From the NCBI RefSeq assembly GCF_008831285.2, contig NC_045142.1:18665354-18729353 (forward strand): a stretch of DNA of 64,000 nucleotides. Reading direction: 5' to 3'. Origin of the DNA: Nymphaea colorata. Lineage: Eukaryota; Streptophyta; Magnoliopsida; Nymphaeales; Nymphaeaceae. The notes beneath the pieces are model-generated. The model was not told the origin of the DNA, searched no databases, and saw nothing but the letters and a program-made list of their open reading frames with translations. How positions within the stretch are numbered: position 1 is the first letter of the stretch; each line of letters starts with the position of its first letter. Made by a program: the position numbers and the translations under genes. Positions 22,801 through 34,592 of the stretch are shown here, piece after piece.

Positions 22801-25800
22801 ATGGTGAAGGAAGAATCCTCAAACATCTCACCCTTGGTTGATGAACTTGTTGTTAGTCGTCTTCTCCTTCCCTGTTTTGTTTCCTGATTGTTGGAGAGTG
22901 TTTCTTTCTAGAAATATTTCATTAACCTTTTTGGTTTGTTCAGGCACCTGGAGATGTGGTTCTTGATTTGTCGAAGATGGTAAACCAGACATTGAAACTT
23001 GGAAGAGGCCTTCGGCAGGTTAAACAAATCTAACATTCCTCTTGTACCATTTCGATGGTTGCATGCTATTGCTTTTCCCCTTTAATTCCTTAATTGCGGA
23101 AATTGGGAGTTGCTGGTATGCTTATAAAATAGAGCAGGCTTTTGGGGAGATACAAGCACACGCATCTGCCCTTGCTTCACCTGCACCCAAGTTCTTTTGG
23201 AATAAAATAAATACGGCAGAAGCGCTTTGCATATGCACTCTTGACATAGTTGGTGACAAAAAGCTTTAGTTACTTTTGTTCCTTATCATAATATGATAGC
23301 TACACACTATACTGAAGTAAGTGTATTAGCTTTGTTGTATTCAGTTTTTTGGTTGTTTATCTAGTTACCATGGTTGAGGTTACTCGTCTTACCTTGTTCT
23401 ACTACGCACTTCCTGTGGCAGTGCACTAAATATATTTAAGATTTCTTATAGATGGTAACAACTAAAGATCCTGAGTTGGGTCATTGATGTTTTTCATACA
23501 GCTTTGTTTGTTTGATTTGCGATATGATGTTACCGTGCATGGGATGCATATGTATGGTTCACCAGGGCAAGTTATTGTAAAGCTCAGGTCCCGTAGTGAA
23601 GGGCGTATAATAGACGGAGTCCTCAAGGCATAGGCTCAGCTCGAGGGCCTATCATTGTATTATTACATCGTTTATCACTTCCTTCTTCTTGCCTGCTATC
23701 TGCATCGAATTTCCATCTTATGTCAGTTGGGCTTCATGAAAGAGTTGAACAAGATAATTTTGTTGCTAAATGTTCATATAAATTCATATCTTTGAAGCTT
23801 GTTTAGATTAACTTTTTTATTTTCAAGTGTATGTAGAATACAACTGGAGATTTATAGTTCTTTATTGCTTCACTGTTCTCTTTTAAGTGATTAGTTTAGA
23901 AAAAGTATCATATGATGCTATGAGCATATGGCTTAAGCCTTTTGGTGTGCTCTATGTAGATAATCATTTTCTATAGCCAATTAATTGACGTCTTTGGAAC
24001 TTTCTTTGTTGCTGTTTTCTTATGTTTGTTTACTTTTCCAACCAAGTGTTTATCTTATATGCATTTATCTCCTTTATTCCCTCAAAGTCACCTTATTTTT
24101 TTATCCTTTTGTGACTTGAACCTTCATGCATTGTTTACATCTTGATTTCAGGATTGCGATACAATCTCTGTGACAGCTGCTGGAAGACTTAGGTTTTCCA
24201 AACCAAATAAATACTGGGTAGAGAGCTCCCAAAAGAGGGTAAGTATTGTTGAAAATTGGCTGATTTCAGCCTATTTTATATGTCTTATGAGCTGTATGAT
24301 CATTTAGGAAATAAGGTGTGCCTCTGATGTTTCTAATGTGTAGCTCTGGTCCATCTGAGCCCTAAGCATTTGGCATACATGATTACTTGTAAATATTATA
24401 CAACTTGCTACCTGAGACTTGTCCATTTTCTGGAACCTGTTTGACCTTCCTTTATTTCACGGTTTCCTTCCTATCTAATAACTTAGCATGTTACAAGTTG
24501 CTTCTGTGGGAGCTGTCAGTTACGTCTTATGATTGCAGGGGAAGCATCATTTATGTATTTTTCTCCCTGTTATGTTGATAATAATGCCTTTAGTGTTGTA
24601 GTTAATGTCATGATAGAACATGAGAAGATAATTTTTCTAGAATCTTTTCGACTTTCCTTTACGCCATGGTTTCCTGTTCGTCTAAGAACTTAACAGTTAA
24701 CATGTTATAAATTACTTCTGTGGGAGTTGCCTCACCATTGCAAGGTATTTGTGTAGTTGTCTCCTTGTTATGTTGATAGTAATGCCTTTATTCTTGTAAT
24801 TATTGTCACTGCAGAACCTGACCCTGTATCTGTCTTTGCAGTATTTACCATCTGTTGGCGACACAGTTCTTGGCATTGTTGTTGATTGTAAATCAGATGT
24901 AAGCATTGTGGATGTATCTCATCTGGCTTTATCTGATTTGATAGTAACATGGTATCTGCTCAACATTTGCAAGGGTTTGCAATGCTTTGTTATTGTTTCT
25001 AATTTGCTGAGCTCATTATTACTTGGTATCGTGTCTAGACTGTATCTATAATGTGAATTTCATATTTCATGCATCACCTTACCATACTTACAAAATGTAA
25101 AGGAACCTCCTCATTTATCAACTCATACTTTGTGTACTTCTCTGCATGTTCTGTTTTCCTGGAACCTTCTTCAAGGCACTTAATCTAGGTGCCTTGTTTT
25201 CCATTCATTTGATTTCTTTTTCTTGGAGCTTATGGTGTTTCTGGGCATACTTGGTTCTGAATAGATGTCAATATTTGATATTGTATAGTTCTAATTTTTG
25301 TTGTCCTTTTATTGTTCCAAGTTCCTAACATCCTTATGTTTTGACAAATATGGCTTTAATCTTATCCTTTGATTTTATAGAATTTAAATGTGCCTGAATA
25401 TTTTGTTGATACTTTTAATTATACATTTCTTTCGTTAGTTTTGAATCTTATTGAAATGAGTTGCCTCTGGTAAGAATATCACTTTTCCAAAGATTTGATT
25501 TTGTAATGATTTGGAGTGTTCATAATTTGTCAATCATATGTGCAGTTTTTCACAAAGAAAGTTATTCACCTATGCATGTTTCAAAATTCAACTAGCAAAG
25601 TAATCTAAGATTGATTAGCTTATATTCTTTCTTCCTTTTTCTCCATTCATGTAGATGCTCATGGACTCATGTGGTTACTTATCTTTCTGTGGAATTGTGG
25701 CTCTTTATTAATTTTTAACTTTATCATTCTTTATCCTTGTGTTCTGAGCTTAATAGTGTGGTCTTTTCATTATTTTCCGAGCAGAACTTTTGGGTGGATA

Positions 25801-28800
25801 TAAAAGGGCCAACTGTTGCCTTCCTCCCTGTACTTGCATTTGAAGGTGGAACGAGGAGAAATATACCAAAGTTTGAGGTAAGGATTACAATGAGGGCCTT
25901 GTTATTATGTTGAAAGAACCTTACAATTTTTCTTGCTTTCTGTAAGTTGTATAGTTTACATGCAGCTGCTTTGATTGTATTGCTTATCAAGATTTCTAGG
26001 TCTTGGTTTTTTCCCTCTGTCAGCCTTTCATATTCCTTTCTCTATGTTCAGTCATGACTTCCTACTGGAGTTCAACTTTTTTGATTGCTAAATTGTGGCG
26101 GATTCTATTGAAATAAGTGATCTTTATGAAGTAATACAACATTGGCCACACGTTGTGGAAAATGGTCTACAGATTCTACACTAAGTGCTATATGAGGCAT
26201 TGGCTTGCAGCACTGGAAAATCATGTCTACTTGCATCTCATTTTCTTTAATGGAATCAGTGGTAGGAGAAAATTGACGTTGGCTTGGTATTATGGTTCTT
26301 GATTTCAGCTGATGTTCAAACTGTTAAGTTTCTCTTTCATTTCATTAAAAGAGAAATCTTGTTCTGTCCTTGTAAGAATCTTATTGAGCATTGACATCAC
26401 AAGTGCTGCCTATCTGGCTATCGGATTCAAGACCTTCAAGTTGAAGATGAATAGTTTTATTAATTGGATAAGTTGATGCATCTCTCAGCATAATCTGGTC
26501 CTTGAGCCCAGTAGTTAATTGGTTGCTGAGAAGCTTCAAACTTCAACTAGTTCTTTAGATGTACAAAGATTTGGTAAATTGTCAAGCGTAGGCCTAAACA
26601 TTTGGGGATAACAAAAAGTGCACCTTTTTTATGTTGCTAAAAACACACTTAAGTTTTCCCATGGTTAATCAAAGAGATTCATAAGCTTTTTTCTGTCAAG
26701 TCAGTTGTTAAATCAGTGAAAATGTACTGTTTTACCCGCCAATAAAATGACATGAAAAATATGCCTCACTTAAATTTCTCTTGGGTAAATTTCTAGCATC
26801 AATAAAACAGAAAAAAATCACCTAACTAATTTAGAACTTCGATATTAATAAAGACTAATAGTTAAACATGTGCTAATGTTATTGGGCATAGTTAAAATGG
26901 CTAAGGCAAAGTGTGACATAAAATTTAATTTTGCGGAGGGTATTTTAGTAATTTACAACTCCAACCAAACTAAGCTTAGTGATGATAACCTAGGTTTAAT
27001 TTTATTGAAGTTTAATTTCGATTAAATGCACAAATCCAGGTGTGTTTTTGTTTTCCGAAAACTTCCAAGACGAAATGCAAGTACTGGAAACTGGAAGGGG
27101 ATCTACAGTATGAAATGCTACTTTTAGTCTTTAACAAATCCAGGGTGTTCTTAATACTTAATAGCACTGTCTTGATTGTCGTACTCAGAAAAATATAGGC
27201 AAGGTTTTTCTTGGGTATTTTTCGGCAAAGTTGTTTTTCTTAGAAAAATTTTGGGTAATGGTAAACTTTAAACAAATAAAAAATCTTAAAAATTAAAAAA
27301 TAAAATAAATGATAAATTAATAAAAAATCTTAAAAATTAAAAAAATAAAATAAATGATAAACTAATTAAAATCTAAAAATCGTCAAAAAATTGTGAGAAA
27401 ATCGCAAAAATTTTGCGATAAAATCGTGTGATATTCATTTTACTGAGATTTTTAAAATCTTATGAGGTTTTCATGATATTCTTTTACTTGTTTTTCTCAT
27501 AAATGTCATGAGGTTTTCAAAAATCTCATGATATCTGTGATAGTGCTTCATAGAAGATTTTCCGTAATCTTCAATAATTGTCACAGCCCATAAACTACGT
27601 CTGATGAAAATAAAGGCTGTTGATCTATTCATTTTGACTTGGCTAAAGAGCTGTCATGCCTTTGTTGATGCAGCTAGGCATGCATACAGGCTGGGTTTCG
27701 GCTTTGGCCCAACAAATTGGTCTCAGGTGTGGTCCGCACACCCCACACACTTTTGTGTGCAAATCTAGGCTTGATCAACATTGATTAAGCCCTATTTTGT
27801 TTTTTCCTTTTTTTTTTCTTTCGGTTGGGTGGGGAGGAGTAGAGGTTTAAATAAAGCTCAAAGAGGCAACAATCCTTCTTCCCCCTTTAGTGGATCGCCT
27901 CTTGAAACTAGTTTCTCAATAAGAAGATGATTACACTGATCGAGTCAACTATGCCACAACCCTGGCTTGTTATGCTTGGAAAGACTAAAGCAGACTTAGT
28001 ACAAGGCAAAATGATATAGATTGAAAAGGCTATATCTCATAGTCCTGTACCAACATTTCAAAAAAATGACCATTTGTATGTTCAGCAGGCACGTTGCATC
28101 CCAGGTTCATATCCATATCTAGATGACATCATATTTAGGAGCCAAAATTTTCTTGGGTCTATTTATAGTACAGTCTGCATTTGCCTATCCAACATGTTAC
28201 ATTTGCTTCAGTTATGTTGATGATGAACCTTTTGGTTCTTTGGGTGGACATTCAGATAGTTTCTGTGCTGTTTTGGTTCATAATGGATAAGCTTGAAGCT
28301 GAATCGAGCATTTCTGGAGACCATTTGACTGTCTTTGCTGTTTGCCTGTTTAAAACTAATGGTGGCTATCTTTGAAAATGTACCAGCATAATGGTTGTTT
28401 TGGATTTCTTTAATTGATCCAATTTTACAATGTAGATAGGTACATTGCTTTATCTCCGGGTGGTCAAAGCTAATAGTGGCATCAATCCTGAGCTCTCCTG
28501 CACTGACGGTAACTGTATAAAGATTTACATGATTTGATATCTCTTGCATAATTGAATTTGCTGTTGATAGGACAATGTGGATAATTGTTATCTTGTTTGT
28601 TTTTTGCCATTTTTTATGATTATTTGTTGTTGGACCTTATGAAGGTAACCTATGTAATTCTTTGATAGGAAGTTGCTTTTGGATCATGTAATTGGAACGA
28701 GTAAGTAGGCATTTTAAGGACCTCAAAAATTAAAGGTCATGAATGTCTTGTTTCCATGTATTAAAAGATTGTTTTTGTGACTCAATTAATGAGTCAATTG

Positions 28801-31800
28801 TTAGCAAAATATCAATTTGTGAAACATGATTTTGAAGCCATGTGTGCATGCATATCTGAAGAGATAAAAGAGAGGACTATCCGATATTAGCTGCATTTAA
28901 TTGATTAAAATGATGAACTCCTTTTTGCAAGAACAAAAGGAGTCGGGGTAGACCTTTGCTGTGTGGTGTGCAATAAATCTTACAAGTATCATGGCCGTCA
29001 CTCATGGTGTGAGACTTATACTATAAGTGTATAAGTTGGAGTTAAAAAGAAGCAAACCCAAGTATTCTATAGCAGCCTTATACACGATTTACACATGGTT
29101 TTCTTTCTTAATTTATGTGAAAAATGTGTAATTGTTGCATAAAAAATTACGTGAGAACAACCTAAGTCAACCTTTCTACCTCCTTCCCTATCCTAATGCA
29201 GATCGAGGTACTTGAGGACTGAGGAACAATGTTATGATTATCTGTTTCCATCTCATACAAAAAGCTTGAATGATTGCCCTATTGGCTGATACTTGTTGTC
29301 CTATGTCAGGTTGTATCAGCTATAATAGGTAATTTCTCAAAGCTAATTCCCTAGAACAAAGTTGATATTTTGCATTGTTGTCTGTAACTATGAGTCTGTG
29401 ATAGCTATGCTCCAGGACAAGCAAAATTGGATTTGGTTTGTAAGACTTTTTAAGCATGCTATGCATTTTACTTGAAAATAGTAAATATCATTTGATGATT
29501 TTACATGTGACAACACAACATGATTCATACTTTTATAGGACAAATTTGATTGCTTGAATATTTATTTCTGGTTAGTTGATTCAGTATCATCACTGAAGGC
29601 ACGAGAAATGATTTTCTGTTTTTAGATGATTTTGGGTACACATTATTTGTTCAGGAAAGGCCTTCCAATTCTTATTTTCCTGGAAGAAAAAGGACCAGTT
29701 TACCATTAAGTAACCATGTGATTTTAGGAATTCAATTATATATATTTTTTCTTTTTGTTCTCCATTGTGGCAATGGTTAAATGCAGACAAGATTGAACAA
29801 GTATATTAGATAAACGGCTCATTCTCGAGTATACCAACTTTTGAATGACTGAAATTATTATCATGAAAATTTTGAATTCATGTTCTGTTTTATTTCATTA
29901 TGCGAATAATCTCATTATACTCCTTAACTTTTGTGCAGTTACTGCAATATTTCAATTTTTAACGCAGTGACACATAGGGTGTCCATCAACTTGAAGAATT
30001 TACTGATTATTTACTTCAGAAAAACAATTAGAAAGAAAAAGTTTGTTACATAAAAAAGCCTTACATTCTCTTGCTCTTTGACACTCAGGAATGGTTATAA
30101 TATTATCATGCAAACCCTTTTGTCTTAATATCTTAGCAATGCCAGTTAGTCGCATGGTTCAGTATGGGTTTCATTTTGGGTTGGGGCAACAAATGTAACC
30201 TGCTAAAAATAACAGAAACTGGCAATCTGTTTGCATTTGAGATGTGATTCTATGTTCAATCTGTTTTCTCATGTTAAACGGCCTGAGTTTAGGATTTTTC
30301 CCTTTTAATATTTAAAATGGTAGGAAAAAGTTTCTTGCAATTGTGCAGTCTGAATAGTGTGTCAAGCTTTTAATTTAAGCACACTGGAAAGTGTTACGTG
30401 CATCTTTCTTGCATCAACCGAAGTGTTTCAAGTGGCTGACATAGATTTTGGATAATGGGCTCTAAGAGTTCTTTATCTCCCTCTGCGAATTTCACTAAGT
30501 TGCTTCATAATTGCAGAAAGTGGAAAAGCTGCAGAATTTGGAGCTCTAAAGGATGGTTATATGTTTGAGACATCAACAGGCTTGGCACGTCTGTGAGTGG
30601 CATTGATACTGTTCTTTTTTCATGTGCAATAAAAAATAACGGCCATCAAGGTTAGCTGCAGTTACATCTGTTTTGTGTCAGGCTGCTGAGCAAGCCAACT
30701 TGTCCAATCCTTGAGGCCCTTGGGAAGAAGCTCTCCTTCGAGATAGCTGTTGGTTTGAATGGACGTGTCTGGGTATGTTTTTATCTGGCTCAGGAGTTGA
30801 CTCTTTTTAATCTGGTGATATTTTGAAAATATAATGATTCTATTGCTGGGGGGGAGAAGCTGACTTTTATTGGGAAAACGTCCCGATAGTATTGTGATAT
30901 TTTCCTTCTAAAATCCTTTATTTATATGTAGTTGATTTGCTTTTAAAGAAAAATAACAGAAATGTTTCACCTGGTTAGATTAAAAGAAACTAGATCAAAT
31001 AGAATGTTCTAGTAGTAATTTTGACTTTTGAAGGTATTTCTTTTGCAAAAAAGACGACATAATGATTCTTTTTTTTTTTAAGTAGATGGCCTTGATCTGT
31101 CTAAGGAGAAAAATAATGTAACCAGTGTTTGCAAGGACTTGGAACCCATGACCAATACAGTCAACACAAGCAGCAAAACAGCATAACAGAGGGTGGAGCA
31201 GCAACACAACGGTGTGCATAAGAGAGGAAGAAAGAACAAACAAGGGATAACATGGGAAGGAAGGAAGAGGCAGAGTAAGGAAGAAATAAGGAAAAAAGCA
31301 AGGGAACTAGTGGACATTTGCATGCTGAGACATAGTTTGAGGGGTACTGTACGGGTCAATTTTCATCTGCCGAATCATACAAAAATTCTCATCTTTTCGA
31401 CCTTTATAAAGGAAAGGAAGAAATGAGGAAAGGGGAAGAGAAAAAGGGTAGCAAAGCGAATTAAAGAAAGGAATACAGGCAAGGGAAAAAACACATGAGA
31501 AGGGAAATTAAAAACTCCTACCTTGAAATAGAGATTATGTTAACTGTTTTGCATCTTATTTTTGTAAAAGAAATTATTAGCAATGGTTAAAGGTTTTGTC
31601 GTGTTACTTTTTTGCCAAGAGGGTCTCTGGATCTGTTTACTAGCTGTTACCAAACATTGGTAATCTTGATTCTGTCTTGTAATCCTCTTCTGCAGGTTAA
31701 TGCATCCTCACCATCAACAGTTGTCCTCGTAACTAATGCAATCATGAACTCGGAGCAACTGAGTGGAACACAACAAAAAATCATGGCAGAAAAGCTTTTG

Positions 31801-31818
31801 CAGAGGCTTCAGCAATGA
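22801..31818 (+). CDS. RRP40: Exosome complex component RRP40 (EXOSC3)
   Basis: Nine coding exons: 22801-22851, 22944-23018, 24152-24238, 24842-24898, 25785-25877, 28436-28508, 30517-30592, 30682-30772, 31696-31818. They give 241 aa, close to the usual plant length. RRP40 is a cap subunit of the nuclear and cytoplasmic RNA exosome and helps guide RNA to the core for 3'-5' decay and processing. An N-terminal segment (PGDVVLDLSKMVNQTLKLG, ~19-37) precedes an S1-type fold (~65-140, with VDIKGPTVAFLPVLAFEG). A KH-type fold follows (~145-230). The family signature GLNGRVWVNA is split across exons 8 and 9. The NAIMNSE helix and LLQRLQQ end are also typical. Introns 5 (2.6 kb) and 6 (2.0 kb) are large and hold repeats. 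The start is the first ATG in frame and matches family length. Confidence 0.95.
24441..24816. repeat. Diverged ~207-bp tandem duplication in RRP40 intron 3
   Basis: Copy 1 (from ~24441) and copy 2 (from ~24648) share in order: a gaccttccttta-like start, gcttctgtgggag, ccttgttatgttgat and aatgcctttattcttgta. Each copy has several small indels. Copy 2 runs almost to the exon 4 acceptor, so part of the current 3' intron end derives from duplicated sequence. Confidence 0.75.
26600..27065. mobile_element. MITE-like repeat in RRP40 intron 5
   Basis: It shares its aacacacttaagtttt text with intron 11 of the kelch gene (11510-11640). Its right end, aggtgtgtttttgttttccg, is the inverted counterpart of the left end there. 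It has no coding capacity. Borders were estimated by eye. Confidence 0.45.
27277..27365. repeat. 44-bp tandem duplication, AT-rich, RRP40 intron 5
   Basis: The unit beginning taaaaaatcttaaaaatt at 27277 is repeated at 27321 with one extra A. It is followed by a run of cgtcaaaaaattgtgagaaa-like and tcatgaggttttc repeats up to about 27535. Confidence 0.85.
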
Positions 31819-32393
31819 CATTTGACTCGATAAGGTGCGACTAGCTAGATTCCTTGCCTATTGTTCTCCTGGATTTGGAGCTTTCGACCAGATGTTTTAT
31901 TGCACCGCGTGAGAGGTTCGCAGATTGTGTGTTAGTTTAGCTTTTAAATTGATTATTTAGACGCCATTTCTAGATCCTAATTATATTTATGGGAGTGGTC
32001 GGGTATGAGTCTTTGTAGGGTTGTACTCCATTGTAATTGAATCAGCGGCAGATTTGATGTGTCTTACACAGTTTAAGTCAATCTCCTCCTGCTGGCTGTT
32101 ATCAAACTTCGTGCGATTGTGCCCCAGTGCAAATTTTTAGTTGCAGGAGTTTCCTGATGTCACCCAAGTTTTTATTGCAGCCTTACTTGGTCATCAACCA
32201 ACATGGAAAAGTTAATGCTGTTGTGTGTTGGATAGTTGCTGGATAGTTAAAATTTAAAAAAACCATAAAGGATGATAAATCATCACCAAAGATACAATAA
32301 ACCAACATTTTACGATAACTGTGCTAATACTAATATAGTGTTGTTCTTTAATGATATATTTTTTAATTTTTAACATTCAGGACATAATATATG

Positions 32394-32428
<35 letters not shown>

Positions 32429-34423
32429 GTATGTATATGAGAGAGGGGTAGAGAGAAATTTATTATGAGAAAAAAACATTACTAATTACATTACTAGCCA
32501 CTAAGACGGAGTTGGGAGGCAAGATGTACAACAATAGTAGTTACATGTGTGATGGGCAATGTTATGTCTCAAAAGATGACGCCAAATTACAATGGAAGTA
32601 ACGTCACAAATCCCTCACCTAGATAAAGTTGTGATCTGTTGAGCGCTGTGCAAATGGCATTGTTCATTGCTATTCATACAAACAACCATGTTTCAGGAAG
32701 CCAAGTTTTCGATGGCAATCAGTTGCCTTTAGAAAAGAAACAAGCTGGTGTCCCCCTTACAACATCTCTAACAAGTGAATGCCTTCTAGCCAACACTTAG
32801 TATGTAGTTTGTTTCATGCATGGGCAATACCAAAATTGTAACAAAGTTCACACCTATTAGGAAGTTGAAAATCCCACCATCTCAATCATCATGAGTTTGC
32901 AGCTTTCCTTGCACATTCAACTATGCCATACAAGTGGCTTTTTTGTCCCATGAAAACCCATTGGGAACAAATCCATACGCGGAGAAAGTAATCAGTGATA
33001 TACCATAATAGCATACTCACTAGAAGATGTAGATACCCATGCAAATTAGGTGTCACTATGCACATCTTCGTCGTTGTGCTTCCATGACAAATTTGTTTTC
33101 CTATCGGCTTTGACAAAGCAGTTTGTGTGTTTGGGTAATAAGACCAAAGCACTTTTTTTTTTTTTAATTGAATAACTTGAGGTGTCACCGTGTCAAGTTA
33201 TTCATCCCCTCTAGGGCTGTCAATATATCCGACTTGTATTGGATATCCAATTATACCATTCTGAAAAAAATCAGATATGTAAAAAAAAAATTAATATCCA
33301 ACTAAAAAATCAGATCAGATTTGGATTCAAAAATGACATTGGATTGGATTTGAATATGCATAAATATCTGACACGATTGAAGTTGAGATTTGGGTCAGAT
33401 TTAGTTTTAAACAAATTATCTATACTCAACGCTCTTACATTTTGAAAATGAGCAAATATGAATGTAAAAAGCATATTCAGATTGTGAAATTGGATTTTAG
33501 ATTCGGAGTCAAACATGACTTTTCTCTTGTTTCTTCTTTTATTCTTATAATTTCTTATCCATAATACATGGTTGTTTGTTAATTCCCTTAGTATCCTATT
33601 TTGAATTACAAAAAACTGACGCATTCAATATCAATTTTCAAAATTTAATTTGATTGACATGCTTACGGCCAATTTTTGTAAAATTATTTGTGAAATTCGC
33701 AAGTATAAGATTCACGTCAGTTTGAAGGGGCTCCTACTCCTCTTGCCTACAAGGTCTTAAATAGCGTCACAGATTAAGGTGAAGTATCGTACATCTTTGA
33801 TGTGTCATGACCCTACAGTTGACAGTTATGTAGTGGAGTAACACCCACTCAATCGCAATAGTAAAAAAAAATCCCTCCCTCAATTTCTCCTTTTTTTTTT
33901 GGTCTGTATTGAGGGTCCGGTTCCCATGTTGCTGCCTGAAGGCCTAGAAAGCGACTTCCTGCCGTCTTTGACTTTTTCTTGGTCAACAGATCTTCGGCCT
34001 CAAGGTACAGCGGCTGTTTCTTGAAATATCAAGTTTTTCTCTCAACTTTTAAAACGAACCGTTTAGGCTCCTCGTTTTCATGGTTTGTTGTGCCCTTTTG
34101 TTTTGGGGTTCCTTTGTGCGGCAGCCTTTCATTTTATAGCCCTAGCTTTGATTATTATTCAAATAAGCGGTTCTTTTATATTTTTCTAACAAATGCTTGA
34201 CTTTTCATAAAACTGTCAAAAAAAATTTGAACTGCAATTTAATTAATTTGATAAAAAAACGTTGGTCAAAACTATAAACATGTGCGTTGAATCCGTTGAT
34301 AGATGAAAGGGAATATTAAAAAAAAATATAAGCTCACCTTTATTTATTAAATTCAAATTCTTTACTTCGCGAATTGGGTATCAAATAAGCAATAGGTCTA
34401 AGCGAGAAATTCTATTTTTGTTT
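31819..34423. other. RRP40 3' flank and intergenic DNA
   Basis: The first ~250 bp is the likely RRP40 3' UTR. A TA/GTATA microsatellite lies at 32388-32440 and a degenerate GGATTTG repeat at 33215-33500. The rest shows no supported gene. The 33890-34200 part, before the next promoter, contains only a short unconvincing reading frame. Confidence 0.6.
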
Positions 34424-34431
34424 TATATATT
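34424..34431 (+). promoter_or_regulatory. Candidate TATA box of the TMEM230-like gene
   Basis: TATATATT lies about 165 bp before the ATG at 34593. It is followed by a (TC)n-rich leader at ~34517-34534, a common feature of plant core promoters and leaders. Inference from position. Confidence 0.4.
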
Positions 34432-34592
34432 TAAAAATCTCTTTCTTCACGATTTGTCCGAGGAAAAAACTTTGTCACGGAGTCACGAGAAAACAACAGC
34501 TGCTTCTTCCTTCTCCTCTCTCTCTCTCTCTCTCCCGGTGCAAAAGTACCTTCCCTTAGGCCCTGGTCTCTCTCATTCGCAGAACTGCTTCA

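Noticed and set aside
32500-33190. Minus-strand open frame considered as a LINE reverse-transcriptase remnant
   Set aside because: No catalytic or zinc-knuckle motif could be read in any frame.
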